A stretch of 64,000 nucleotides of DNA from an uncultured Bacteroidales bacterium (GTDB lineage: Bacteria; Bacteroidota; Bacteroidia; Bacteroidales; Paludibacteraceae): contig CAIWCC010000099.1 in assembly GCA_903911085.1 (NCBI GenBank), forward strand, positions 82,366 through 146,365. The letters run 5' to 3'. Below are positions 30,601 to 40,406 of this stretch, piece by piece. The translations under genes were made by a program, and so were the position numbers. The notes beneath the pieces were generated by a model that saw only the letters and a list, made by a program, of their open reading frames with translations, did no database searches and was not told the DNA's origin. Position 1 is the first letter of the stretch. The number at the start of each line of letters is the position of its first letter.

Positions 30601-30758
30601 ATTGTTGTTCCCTTCAATACAACATTTACCCCAACTAAAGGAGTGCCAGATGTATCTACAACTTTTCCTTTTATACTTTGAAGATCCTGTGCTATTACAG
30701 ACATCGAAAAAAAGATAGTTAGAAAACTTGTGATTAAGTAATAAGTTTTACATTTCAT
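27675..30758 (-). CDS. SusC/RagA-like TonB-dependent transporter
   Basis: IKGKVVDTSGTPLVGVNVVLKGTTIGT; VQVIGYGQKKK; LILVDGVERSFFNLDPNEIESVSVLKDASATAVFGVRGANGVILVTTRRG. Confidence 0.95.
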   Translation of the reverse strand: MKCKTYYLITSFLTIFFSMSVIAQDLQSIKGKVVDTSGTPLVGVNVVLKGTTIGTLTNVDGNFIIKPNKEGSVLLITYLGYVPKEVKLKGQQIVSIELQEDVQNLSEVQVIGYGQKKKVTMTGAVVSIGTADLLKSPSPNVGNILAGNLSGVSSIQYSGQPGADNPEIYVRGIGSLSTANSTPLILVDGVERSFFNLDPNEIESVSVLKDASATAVFGVRGANGVILVTTRRGSEGKAKVSITSSYGTQEPTRMVDQANANEWVNFYEESLKNDGKSPVFTNDAREAYRTGSNPLLYPDVDWMKMLFKATAPQSQTNINISGGTKRVRYFTSLGSLSQDGLFKNYDERYNGNYYFKRYNYRTNLDIDFSTTTTMKINLGGRLEERNQPRVDDQTQLFRYIYWATPLLGAGIVDGRWITNNSLYNPLSGNDGLSSYYGKGFDNTTRNDLNIDVELKQKLDFVTKGLSLRIKGAYNSIYNHAKQRSTSIESYTPWLKKDITWLKNVPLSEMNDVVYVKNGDEGVLGYGESFSKSRNWYTEASLDYARNFGNHHFTGLLLYNQSRSYYPASYTEIPTGYVGLVGRLTYDYKTRYMLDVNMGYNGSENFPNDPKLRFGLFPSVSGGWILSEEKFMKNQKFIDLLKLRVSYGVVGNDRAIGSYRFLYLPDSYVGSTGYNFGVNVTSNLAGMAEGKIGNPIITWETSYKQNYGLDVSFLKNRLAINLDVFFEHRVGILASRNSDPAYHAMSLPVLNLGQVNNDGSEITLKWRDKINKFDYFINLNLSYTKNNIVYQDEVLSPYEYQWRTGKQVGQNFGKEFIGFYYDGMTDNGKAIAKHPGTLKPGDCVYRDLNDDGIIDGNDDTAIGKPNYPSLNGGITLGFNYKGFSFSMLWVGATMTSRLLEETFRTPLGDTNNRSLMQMQYDNRWTPETASTATLPRPSFDSKANNYGTNSDLWLKDASYFRLKTIEISQSIKFPFMKQLGMSQFRIFANAYNLLTFDYLKFADPETQTSSRPTYPTLRIMNAGVNISF

Positions 30759-31157
30759 AAGCTATACAAATTGATGTTTGTGATTATCGTTTAATATTTG
30801 ATATAAGAATTCTGATTTCTATATTTATCAATATGTGGTGAAATTAAGGAAAGTGTTGTGTTTTCATTTTTTTTAAGTTTGAATTAAAATTTCTGTTTGC
30901 AAAAATAGACTTTAGAATAAGAAATAAAGTCAAATATATATCCAAAAACGTTTAATTTAGGTTCAACCAGATAATAGTTATGTAACTCTGGAATTTCTTT
31001 AATTGTTTATCCAAACAATTTCTCATAGAGCACGATTCCAAGTAGGACTGTTTGAATCAATCACATGTGTATTATCAAGCGTACTACTATTCTCAATATC
31101 AGGGTATTGATTGTTTTAAACCGATTGTAATCTATAGCTATATAAACCTTTTTTGAT

Positions 31158-32654
31158 TTATTTAAAATCGATGATGTTTATTTCATAAATAGAAGGTGGG
31201 GCAGACGCCTGAGTTACTTTTAGTCGCACTTTAGATGTTTGATAATAAATGGGGAACCGTATAACTTTACAATCTCCTAACGGACGATTATCGGTATAAA
31301 TAGTTTGCCAACATTCGTTTTTCCAAATATCAATATTGTACGATTGAATGCGATTAAATCTATAATTCGAAAAAATATCATTGGCAATTGTTGACTTTTT
31401 GACGTCTTGGTATTCGAAGATGGTAATTTTATTAAATCGATCTTTATTATTCAAATCAATAATTAATTCGGGTAATGTGTCAGAAGCTGCCCAACGTGTT
31501 TCCATTCCACCATCTACTGCAAGTTGCGACCCAAATTGCGACTGTTTATTCTCAAGCACAGAACTTGTAGAAGTTTTGGCTTTCAATGAAATAAACCGTC
31601 CATTTTTAGGAAGTGGTTTATCTTTTTTAATCCCTAGTCGTTGTCCCAAAGCAATTACAGCATTTGCCTCATTTTCTCTTATTCTACCAGTATTGTCAGG
31701 TGGAACATTGATAACCAACATGTTGTCATTGTCGGTGCACCAATAAAAAAGTTCGTCAAGTTCGTCGGATTCTCGTACCAAACGTGGAACTGATTTTTGA
31801 AACCAAGTCCACTCACGGCTCAGGCATAAGGTGTGTTCGTAGGGCAAATAGTACGATTTTCCATTATGCAAATACTGTTTTTTGTCGAATTTATTAGCAA
31901 TTTTAGGATCCCAAAGTCGGAAGTCGCTTGGAAAATATTGGAAAAAATATTTATTATCTACTGTCATGGAATCAGGATGTGTAAAATTGCGTTTCCCTTC
32001 AGCATTTACAATAGTATGATTTACCGAAACGGCACAATTTGGTTGAAGTTTTTTTACCAAACTATAAACTTGGTCTATTCCCCATTCTCCAGGTTTGCGT
32101 TTCCAACCACCATCGAGCCACAATTCACAGACTGGACCGTAATTAGTAAAAAGTTCGGTCAATTGATTCTGCATAAACTGAATATATTTTTGTGGATCTT
32201 TGTCATTAAAAGTAGGTTCGTGCCTGTCCCACAACGAATAATAAACAGCAAACTCCAATCCATATTTTTTGCATGCTTTTGAAACTTCGGCCACAATGTC
32301 TGTTTTGACTTTTGTAGACGCTACATCATAATCGGTATATTTGCTATTCCACAAGCAAAAGCCGTCGTGATGTTTGGTTGTAAGTAAAACATACCGAAAC
32401 CCAGCATCGCGTGCCACTCGCACCCATTGGTCGCAGTCTAATTTAGTAGGATTGTATTTGTCAACCGAAATTGTTCCATCAGACCATTCATCGCCCGAAA
32501 AAGTATTGATACCAAAATGCATAAACATCCCATAAGCACGCTTTATTTGTAGCTGCTGCGTTTTATTAGGTATATTGGAAGGCGAAATTTGCTGAGCAAA
32601 AGCCATATCTATTGAAGAAAAGAAAAGGACTAAAAAAATGGCTGTAAGTTTCAT
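31158..32654 (-). CDS. Alpha-L-fucosidase, GH29, with C-terminal discoidin-like region
   Basis: YGMFMHFGINTFSGDEWSDG; YVLLTTKHHDGFCLWNSKYTDYDV; CELWLDGGWKRKPGEW. Confidence 0.92.
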   Translation of the reverse strand: MKLTAIFLVLFFSSIDMAFAQQISPSNIPNKTQQLQIKRAYGMFMHFGINTFSGDEWSDGTISVDKYNPTKLDCDQWVRVARDAGFRYVLLTTKHHDGFCLWNSKYTDYDVASTKVKTDIVAEVSKACKKYGLEFAVYYSLWDRHEPTFNDKDPQKYIQFMQNQLTELFTNYGPVCELWLDGGWKRKPGEWGIDQVYSLVKKLQPNCAVSVNHTIVNAEGKRNFTHPDSMTVDNKYFFQYFPSDFRLWDPKIANKFDKKQYLHNGKSYYLPYEHTLCLSREWTWFQKSVPRLVRESDELDELFYWCTDNDNMLVINVPPDNTGRIRENEANAVIALGQRLGIKKDKPLPKNGRFISLKAKTSTSSVLENKQSQFGSQLAVDGGMETRWAASDTLPELIIDLNNKDRFNKITIFEYQDVKKSTIANDIFSNYRFNRIQSYNIDIWKNECWQTIYTDNRPLGDCKVIRFPIYYQTSKVRLKVTQASAPPSIYEINIIDFK

Positions 32655-32793
32655 ATAAATTGATTTTTTTCTTTAAATATTCTATTATGGGGAAAATATA
32701 GAGCAAAAGTAATTCAACATGCAAATACAGAGGTAGACATATTATTCAAAAAGGAATGGAGATTGACCAAATAACTGAATGATAAAATATATA

Positions 32794-33036
32794 AAGGATG
32801 ACTGATAAACATTTTATATAATTGCTGTAAGTCTATATACAGCAAGACTTGCTATAATGTCGCCCCGAATGGGCTTAGGTTTTGTGGTTTGAATTTTTTC
32901 TACCATAATTTCGCTGCGATGCAGCTAAATATTTAGTCACATCGGGACGAAATTATGGTAGTCAATAAGTTACAAGTTTTACCAGAGCTCCTTAGGAGCG
33001 ACACTATTTTTTCTTTTGTTTTTACCAGACAACAAT
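32794..33036. mobile_element. MITE-like element, copy 2 (about 243 bp, inverted relative to copy 1)
   Basis: Reads as the reverse complement of 3852..4095; right terminus TTTACCAGACAACAAT (33021-33036); left terminus degenerate. Confidence 0.65.
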
Positions 33037-33159
33037 AATTTTAATTATTTCAATGCTCCTAATATTTAATGGAATGTCAATTTTGATAAGTCGTTTTTCT
33101 TGAGTAGAATTTGGATTTGTAAATGACTGATTATCAAGTTTGATACTGTAGCTAATAAA

Positions 33160-34335
33160 TTATTTTCTGAAGTCTTTTATTCTGTGAAAAGTGATCATGT
33201 TTGCATTGTGTTGATTATCAGCACCACCCATACCGTCGTCGTAGGCAGTTCGTGAAAGTGCAATAATATCATTTCCATCAAACTGCCAATCGAGGTACTG
33301 AAACCCATGATAAGCTACATCTTTGTGTTGCAATACAATACGATGTATGTTCCAGTTCCGCAAATCTGATGACCAGCTCAATGCCTGTGTGTTTCGTGTA
33401 CGTTCCGCATTTCCTCCCTTAAACTCGTCTGGCACATAATTGCTTAGCATCCAATACTTTTTAGATGTCTTATCGTAACGAATTGTGAATTTTTTGCAAC
33501 CGCCAGGAAGGTTTATAAAGTCCTTTTCAGGATTGAATGAAGCGGTTTTTCCATCGTCAGAAATGTGTACCAGAGCTGCTTTTTCGCCATCCTTTTCACG
33601 GTAATCCACCCGTAAGACATTGACAATTTTACCATCGGGCGATACCACAGCATTACCTTCGAGCCATCCGCCAAATTTCCCGTTCAAATAAGTTGAATCG
33701 TATGGCAGACGGGTTGAGAATGTCCAATTGGATGATTTTAATAAGTCAGCATTTATTGGTGCAGAAAGCATGAATGTACGAAACATTTTACCCCAAACAT
33801 GATTTGCTCGGCTACAATCTTCCATAGCTCTCCAAATTCTGCCGTTGTGAACAACTACGGGAACAGGTCCACAGTGAAATGGTTCGTCTATTGCCAACAA
33901 TCCATTATTAGTATCGGTAGGTTCTGTCCAAGTTAATCCACCATCATCTGATTTGCGAATCGAAATATTTCCTTCACTTTTAGTAGTTCCAATGATATAT
34001 AGCTTTCTATTCAATACAAATAGATTAGACCAATACTGATGATTTAAGTTGGCTATATGCTTCCATGTTTTGCCTTTGTTTTTTGAGATGTGAATTTTGG
34101 TCATCGGCTCTAGCTTTTTAGCCACCGAAACACCAAATATATCATGAGAAGCTACATAATTGCCATTAGGAAGTATACAAATACTGGGTGAACCTAAAAA
34201 AATGTTACTAATTTTGGGAGAATGTGCCAAAACAATTCCACCTGTTTCGGTATGAAATCTTTTAAAGTCGGGTTGAGCATTTGTTAATGTAATTTGCAAG
34301 CAAAGAAATGTCAAGATGATAAAAGTATTTCTCAT
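33160..34335 (-). CDS. Sialidase-like / BNR-repeat exo-glycosidase candidate
   Basis: Asp-box-like ISKNKGKTWK and SDDGGLTWTEP; track start 34359 is ATT, ATG at 34335 (MRNTFIILTFLCLQ) is more likely. Confidence 0.6.
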   Translation of the reverse strand: MRNTFIILTFLCLQITLTNAQPDFKRFHTETGGIVLAHSPKISNIFLGSPSICILPNGNYVASHDIFGVSVAKKLEPMTKIHISKNKGKTWKHIANLNHQYWSNLFVLNRKLYIIGTTKSEGNISIRKSDDGGLTWTEPTDTNNGLLAIDEPFHCGPVPVVVHNGRIWRAMEDCSRANHVWGKMFRTFMLSAPINADLLKSSNWTFSTRLPYDSTYLNGKFGGWLEGNAVVSPDGKIVNVLRVDYREKDGEKAALVHISDDGKTASFNPEKDFINLPGGCKKFTIRYDKTSKKYWMLSNYVPDEFKGGNAERTRNTQALSWSSDLRNWNIHRIVLQHKDVAYHGFQYLDWQFDGNDIIALSRTAYDDGMGGADNQHNANMITFHRIKDFRK

Positions 34336-34367
34336 TAGTATTCTATTTTGATTAATCAAATGTGAAT

Positions 34368-34562
34368 ATTGATGTCCGATAAAAAGAGAATATAAAATAA
34401 TGTCGCCCCGATTTAAATTGCTAACAATTTTAATTCATTGACTACCATAATATCGCTTCTCCGAAGATATTTATAAAAAGCCCCATTCGGAGCGAAATTA
34501 TCTCAAAGCATTATTGGAAGCGGTTTTTCTGAGGTAAAATAAAAAGTTTATCGGACAACAAT
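34368..34562. mobile_element. MITE-like element, copy 3 (195 bp, internally shortened)
   Basis: Termini ATTGATGTCCGATAAA (34368-34383) and TTTATCGGACAACAAT (34547-34562); shared interior ATTGACTACCATAAT, AGCCCCATTCGG. Confidence 0.65.
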
Positions 34563-34651
34563 ATAAATTAAATTTTTTTATCGATGACTTTTGCTAAGCT
34601 TATTAAGTTGTCAAATGCCTTTTTTCGACAAGTATCAAACTTTCTAATTTT

Positions 34652-35770
34652 TTACAATGCACTCCACTCGTTATACCAACGCAAAACAGGTATTCCATTC
34701 TCAAAAGTAATTGGCAACCAAATATACCTTCCATCAATTGGTGTTTTGGGAGTCCAGCGATCGGCCATAAATACATAAGTATCTTTTTTTCCTTCAATTT
34801 TTAGAATGTAAGTGCCTTGAGATTTGAATGTTAAATTGGAGTCGGCGCCAACGCAAGGATTTCCAAGTTCTTTCCATTCTCCAAAGAGACTATCGGCAAC
34901 AGCCATTCGTGCAGCGTTGGGTGTCCATCCCGTACAATCGGAGGTTATTAAATAATACTTTCCGTCTTTTTTCAAAATGGTTGGTGCTTCATTGTGTTTA
35001 CCTGCTAAAATTCTAACATATCGTCCTGTGTGGCTCATATAATCGTCGGCTAATTCAGCTATCTGAATTGTTTGATTATCTTCCGAGGAATAGATATGAT
35101 ATGCTTTGCCATCATCATCCACATAAATTGTCATATCGCGTGACATTTGTCCACCAGCTAAATCGCGACGTACAAACAGACCATTTTCTACTGCCGAAAT
35201 CCATTCGGGTGTCCACGATTTTGGGAAATTGGCAACGGTAATTTGAGAGTTTTTTTGTTCGTCAGTAATATTTAATGGTAATTTCCCTGCATTTGGACGG
35301 TATGAGCGTATGTATTTGAAAATTCCTGTTGGGCTATCGCTTACAGCTAAACCAACTCTGGCTGCTTTATAACCTTTCCCTTTTAATTCTAGATGAAACC
35401 AAAGTACATATTTTTTTGTTTTTTGGTTATATACTACTTTTGGCCGTTCCATTATGCAACCTTTAGTAATATCCGACGAATCGTTATTAGTAACTACTGG
35501 TAGTGCTACTCTTTCAAATTTCCAATTTACTAAGTCGCGTGACGAATAACAATTTATACCAACATTTGCTTCATTTGAATTTTCATCTTTGTGTTCACCA
35601 TACCAATAGTAAATTCCATTGTTGAATAATATTCCGCCCCCATGAGCATTTATATGTAAACCTCTGTCATCCTTCCATATTTCACCAGGCATTATTTTTT
35701 TTGTAATTTGATTTGCTGAGCATGACAACAATGTTAATGTTAGCATGATAAATACATAATTTGTTCTCAT
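34652..35770 (-). CDS. Glycoside hydrolase family 43-like lipoprotein
   Basis: Lipobox LTLLSC; INAHGGGILFNNGIYYWYGEHKDE; MTIYVDDDGKAYHIYSSEDN; EAPTILKKDGKYYLITSDCTGW. Confidence 0.85.
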   Translation of the reverse strand: MRTNYVFIMLTLTLLSCSANQITKKIMPGEIWKDDRGLHINAHGGGILFNNGIYYWYGEHKDENSNEANVGINCYSSRDLVNWKFERVALPVVTNNDSSDITKGCIMERPKVVYNQKTKKYVLWFHLELKGKGYKAARVGLAVSDSPTGIFKYIRSYRPNAGKLPLNITDEQKNSQITVANFPKSWTPEWISAVENGLFVRRDLAGGQMSRDMTIYVDDDGKAYHIYSSEDNQTIQIAELADDYMSHTGRYVRILAGKHNEAPTILKKDGKYYLITSDCTGWTPNAARMAVADSLFGEWKELGNPCVGADSNLTFKSQGTYILKIEGKKDTYVFMADRWTPKTPIDGRYIWLPITFENGIPVLRWYNEWSAL

Positions 35771-36030
35771 TTTTATAAATTGTTTATGTGTAAATATTTT
35801 TATTCAATTGTGCTTAAATATCGAAGAATTTTAGGAGTTTAAAATTTATTGTACTCCTTTCTAAATCTAGTTGATTATTGATGAGATGCTGTTTTTTGAT
35901 AAAAAATAACTATGCAAAAATATATATTCATATTGAAGTGAATATCTGTTTAAAGTTCAAATATCTTTAATTATAGTTCAATAATTGATAGGAATGCCTA
36001 TAATGCACGATTCTGTTATTGTAAATATCA

Positions 36031-36072
36031 AAAAAAAGCTGATTCGATATATGTTTTCGAATCAGCTTTTTT
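36031..36072 (-). terminator. Bidirectional-looking terminator hairpin downstream of the sulfatase gene
   Basis: AAAAAGCTGATTCGA...TCGAATCAGCTTTTT long stem with A- and T-tracts. Confidence 0.75.
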
Positions 36073-36154
36073 AATTCTTAAGCAATGTATTTTAATATTT
36101 CATTTATGTATAAGTAACAAAATGAGTAGATGTTTGAATTGTATTTTTTGAGAT

Positions 36155-37645
36155 TTATTTTTTATAATTTTTATTTATTGTGGGCATTTTTGCTTTCACC
36201 GAAGCTCTCCATGCATGGAGTTCTTTCACTAATTCTGTTGTTTTTGTTTTGTTGGATGTCGTTAAATTATGTGTTTCGCCAATGTCTTTTTTCAAATTAT
36301 ATAATTCCAAATCGCCGTTATCAAAAAACTCAATCAATTTAAAATCTCCTACGCGAATTGCACCGGCTGGTCTACCACCCTGATTCGAATAATGAGGATA
36401 ATGCCAATAAAGACTTCCTCTGTCTTGTTTATTTCCTTCGAACGATGTTTTTACACTTTTTCCATCAATCTTTAATTTTTTTGGCAACGGAATTTGTAGC
36501 AAATCTAGTATTGTTGGAAAATAATCAACCGATGAGACCAAATTGTCAGAAACTTTATTTTTAGGAAAATGATTTGTCCAACTGGCTATAAGTGGCTCTC
36601 TAATACCTCCTTCGTAAATATGACCCTTTCCCGTTTTTAGCGGATAGTTGCACGTTGGCGAACTTTCGGCAGTAGACAAACCACCATTGTCGGATGTGAA
36701 AATGATAATAGTATTTTCGTATAAATTAAGTCGCTTTAGTTCGGCAATTATTTTTCCAATATTTTCGTCCATGCTCGAAATCATAGCCGCATATACAGGG
36801 TTGTTTTGCACCATCCGTTCGCGAAATCCTTTTTCGTTAAATGGTTGTTTTGCTTCCCATTCTGGTTTTTCGTTAAATACATTTTTTATGGTATCGATAC
36901 CCATTCGGTGAGCTTTCTCAGTAAAATACTTTACTTTATCGGGTTTCCCAATTAACGGTGTATGCACTTGGTAAAATGGAAAATTGATAAAAAAAGGCTT
37001 ATCCTTAAATTTTTGCATTATTTTTACACATTCATCGCCGAGTCTATCGGTGAGGTATTCGCCCGCTGGACCATCTTCCAATTCAGGATTGTTATATGGT
37101 GTAAAATATCCTCCGTTACCGGGTGAGCCTTTTGAGCAGCCTCCAATATTAATATCATATCCTTGGTATTGAGGATATAACAACGGATTTTCCGACAAAT
37201 GCCATTTGCCGATATGTGCTGTTTGGTAACCATTGTCTTTTAAAACTTCTGCTATTGTTTTTTCGCTTAAAGGCAAATTAAATAAATTTTCAGGTGGCAA
37301 AACTGGACAAACTGTTTGCATATCCTTTATTGCTTTTTGACCATCGTAACGTCCTTTTATCCAGTCAGTGATGCCAATTCGAGCAGGATATTTACCTGTT
37401 TGAAAGCTGGCACGGGTTGGTGAGCTTACCGGACAAGCTGCATAAGCATTTGTAAAGCGTATACCTTCTTTGGATAGCTGGTCAATATTAGGTGTTTCGT
37501 AAAATTTGCTACCATAACATCCTAAATCAGTCCATCCCAAGTCGTCGGCAAGAATAAAAATAACATTGGGATGGTTTTGTTTTTGTGCGCTTAATGCAGC
37601 TGATGTTAAGCATGTAAGCGAGATAACTGATAGTTTCAATTTCAT
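36155..37645 (-). CDS. Secreted sulfatase (S1 type), serine-type active site
   Basis: NVIFILADDLGWTDLGCYG; CPVSSPTRASFQTGKYPARIGI (S-S-P-T-R, Ser at the formylglycine position); IFTSDNGG. Confidence 0.92.
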   Translation of the reverse strand: MKLKLSVISLTCLTSAALSAQKQNHPNVIFILADDLGWTDLGCYGSKFYETPNIDQLSKEGIRFTNAYAACPVSSPTRASFQTGKYPARIGITDWIKGRYDGQKAIKDMQTVCPVLPPENLFNLPLSEKTIAEVLKDNGYQTAHIGKWHLSENPLLYPQYQGYDINIGGCSKGSPGNGGYFTPYNNPELEDGPAGEYLTDRLGDECVKIMQKFKDKPFFINFPFYQVHTPLIGKPDKVKYFTEKAHRMGIDTIKNVFNEKPEWEAKQPFNEKGFRERMVQNNPVYAAMISSMDENIGKIIAELKRLNLYENTIIIFTSDNGGLSTAESSPTCNYPLKTGKGHIYEGGIREPLIASWTNHFPKNKVSDNLVSSVDYFPTILDLLQIPLPKKLKIDGKSVKTSFEGNKQDRGSLYWHYPHYSNQGGRPAGAIRVGDFKLIEFFDNGDLELYNLKKDIGETHNLTTSNKTKTTELVKELHAWRASVKAKMPTINKNYKK

Positions 37646-37665
37646 GTTTTAGTTGTTTTTGTACA

Positions 37666-40110
37666 TTAATTTGCGTTTATAGAAATTGATTGTTTCTTCA
37701 ACAAACCTCCCGATACCAAAAGTTCGATACTTCCTGAAGTGCTTTCCGATTCGATTACGGCAACAATTTTTCCGTTAAATGCTCGCATATAGTTGGATGC
37801 AAATGAAGTTTGATCTGTGGCATCACCATTGCATATAGCTTTTAAACTTCCTGCTCCATTTACTTTGAAAAATAGTAAATTACCTGCTTTTGGACACAAA
37901 TTTCCATTTATGTCTGTTATTTCTATCGTTACAAACGACAAATCTTTGCCATCGGCTTTTATTGTTGATCGGTCGGCTGTCATAACTACTTTGTAAGGTT
38001 CTCCAGCTGTTTTAATAGTTTGTTCAGCTACTGCTTTGTTGTTCGCATCGTAAGCCACCACTTTTATTTCTCCTGGTTGATAAATTACATCATTCCACAT
38101 TAACCGATATCTGGTGTATTTATTGCTTTTATCTTTTTGCTTCACACCCATACTTTTTCCATTTACAAACAATTCTGCTTTGGGATAGTTTGTATAACAA
38201 AAGACTGGTACATTTTGACCTAATCTATCTGACCAGTTCCAATGTGGTAGAAGATGTAAAACTGGCGTATCGCTCCATTTACTTTGATAAAGGTAAAAAC
38301 GATCTTTTTTCATTCCTGCCAAATCTACAATCCCAAAATATGAACTTCGTGCTGGTGTGCCTTCATTGTAGGGTGTTGGCTCTCCCAAATAATCAAATCC
38401 TGTCCATACAAACTCGCCCAACACAAATTCATTATCGTCCTGCATTTCAAATTCAGTATCAGGCGTGGTAGCCCAACCCGGAAACTCCAAATCGTAACTC
38501 GAAACCTGATAATCGTTGTAGAAAGGACTTCTTGTTTCTTTTACTGGAAATTTATATTCTCCGCGCGAACTGACTGTGGAAGCTGTTTCACTGCCAATTA
38601 AAGTATAATTTGGAAACTCGATGTGTTTTTTCTTGTAATCGTTTGGTTTGTAATTAAATCCGACTATGTCAACCGCATCGGCCAATCCGTTTTTAATAGC
38701 AGCATTATGACCATTAAATCCTGCTGTAACTGGTCGAGTAGGGTCTTCCTCACGACATGCATTGGCCAAAGCAGTTGCTATTTCTTTTCCTTCAGGTATC
38801 GATTGTTCGTTAATTTCATTTCCAATGCTCCACATAATTACCGATGGGTGGTTTCTGTCGCGTCGTATCATCGAACGAATATCTTTTTGTGACCAGTTAT
38901 CGAAATAATTTCCATAACCATTTTTGTTTTTTCCATGTTTCCACTCGTCAAATGCTTCCTCATCGACCAACATACCAATGCTATCGCATATTTCCAGCAA
39001 CTCTGGCGATGGTGGATTATGTGAAGTGCGTATTGCATTGCAACCCATTTCTTTCATAATTTGTATTTGACGTTCGGTAGCACGGTAATTTACTGCTGCG
39101 CCCAATGGTCCTAAATCGTGATGCATGCAAACTCCTTTTATTTTTACTGGTTTTTCATTCAAAAAGAACCCTTTATCTTTATCGAAACGAATACTACGAC
39201 AACCAAATGTGGTTTTGTACTCATCTGTAAACTTGTTGTCGACATACACTTTTGAAACTGCAATATATCGTGACGGAGTTTCAATTGACCATAGTTTAGG
39301 ATTTTTTATTTGAAAATTCTGGTCAAAAGTAAGTTTTGTAGTCATTTTTTTACTGGAAGCTATGGAACTAACTTTTTCACCGTTATTATTAAAAATTTCC
39401 GTAACTAGTTTTACCACACCTGTTTTGCCCTCACTACTAACAATATCAGTTTTCAAATTTACATCTGCACTTTTTGTATTTACTTTTGGAGTGGTAATAT
39501 AAGTGCCCCAATGACTTACATGAGTTGACGATGCTTTCACTAATCTTACATTACGATAAATTCCTGCACCTGAATACCAACGAGATGTTTCAGTTTTGTT
39601 CTCGATACGCACTGCTAAAATATTTTCTTTATCCGCTTGAATAAAATTGCTAATGTCAAACGAAAATGACGAATAACCATAAGGTTGTTCGCCTACAAAT
39701 GAGCCGTTTACATAAATTTTTGCCAAACTCATGGCACCATCAAATTCAATAAAAATTTGTTTGTCTTTGTCGGTTTCATTTATTGGCAAAGCCCTGCGAT
39801 ACCAGCCAATTCCAAAAATGGGCAATGCCCCTGTGCGGCCAGTTCTAAGTTTTGCTACTTTTTCGCCGTCCTGATTTACTTTAACCCATTGAACATCCAA
39901 ATTCATATCAAAATTGCTCCTGATAGCCCAGTCATGCGGTACAGTTACCGTCTCCCAGTCGCTATCCACAAAATATTTCTTTTCAGCATTTTGAACCTCA
40001 CAGTTTTTAAACTTCCATTCTTTGTCCAATGTGATAATTTTCCGAATCTCTTCAGCATTCAAATTTTGGAAAAATAATATTAAAATAAAATAAATCATCA
40101 ATTTTTTCAT
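37666..40110 (-). CDS. Glycoside hydrolase family 2 beta-galactosidase-like
   Basis: VTVPHDWAI; GVCMHHDLGPLGAAVNYRATERQIQIMKEMGCNAIRTSHNPPSPE; IMWSIGNEINEQ; LIGSETAS. Confidence 0.92.
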   Translation of the reverse strand: MKKLMIYFILILFFQNLNAEEIRKIITLDKEWKFKNCEVQNAEKKYFVDSDWETVTVPHDWAIRSNFDMNLDVQWVKVNQDGEKVAKLRTGRTGALPIFGIGWYRRALPINETDKDKQIFIEFDGAMSLAKIYVNGSFVGEQPYGYSSFSFDISNFIQADKENILAVRIENKTETSRWYSGAGIYRNVRLVKASSTHVSHWGTYITTPKVNTKSADVNLKTDIVSSEGKTGVVKLVTEIFNNNGEKVSSIASSKKMTTKLTFDQNFQIKNPKLWSIETPSRYIAVSKVYVDNKFTDEYKTTFGCRSIRFDKDKGFFLNEKPVKIKGVCMHHDLGPLGAAVNYRATERQIQIMKEMGCNAIRTSHNPPSPELLEICDSIGMLVDEEAFDEWKHGKNKNGYGNYFDNWSQKDIRSMIRRDRNHPSVIMWSIGNEINEQSIPEGKEIATALANACREEDPTRPVTAGFNGHNAAIKNGLADAVDIVGFNYKPNDYKKKHIEFPNYTLIGSETASTVSSRGEYKFPVKETRSPFYNDYQVSSYDLEFPGWATTPDTEFEMQDDNEFVLGEFVWTGFDYLGEPTPYNEGTPARSSYFGIVDLAGMKKDRFYLYQSKWSDTPVLHLLPHWNWSDRLGQNVPVFCYTNYPKAELFVNGKSMGVKQKDKSNKYTRYRLMWNDVIYQPGEIKVVAYDANNKAVAEQTIKTAGEPYKVVMTADRSTIKADGKDLSFVTIEITDINGNLCPKAGNLLFFKVNGAGSLKAICNGDATDQTSFASNYMRAFNGKIVAVIESESTSGSIELLVSGGLLKKQSISINAN

Positions 40111-40322
40111 GTTTCTCTTTTTTTGTTTTTATTAGTTTGTGTTTTTCTTTATTTTACGATATTTGAATTATGCTTGACGAATATTAAATTTTTTAGTGTC
40201 AGGGAATTAATGATCATAGAATTAGTTTTGCAAATTTATGGATTCTCAATTTGGAATAATTTCGTTTATGTTTCAAATTATTCTAAAATACATTCATTTA
40301 CATATATAAAAATTGTATATTC

Positions 40323-40353
40323 GTTGCATTTTTATAAAACATCTTTATCTTTG
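40323..40353 (+). promoter_or_regulatory. Bacteroidota-type promoter for the HTCS gene
   Basis: GTTG (-33 region) about 19 bp upstream of TATCTTTG (40346-40353), matching TAnnTTTG; HTCS ATG at 40407. Confidence 0.5.
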
Positions 40354-40406
40354 TCGTCTGAAAAAATGAATATGAGAGGATTCTAGGTGCAACAAAAAAA
40401 AATCAC

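Noticed and set aside
31030-31125. Short minus-strand open stretch reading NNQYPDIENSSTLDNTHVIDSNSPTWNRAL, possible pseudogene remnant
   Set aside because: Only about 30 codons without a start; an open frame of that length is expected by chance and no family was recognised.
31833-32282. 149-aa plus-strand ORF antisense to GH29
   Set aside because: Antisense to a clear fucosidase CDS; no independent domain evidence.
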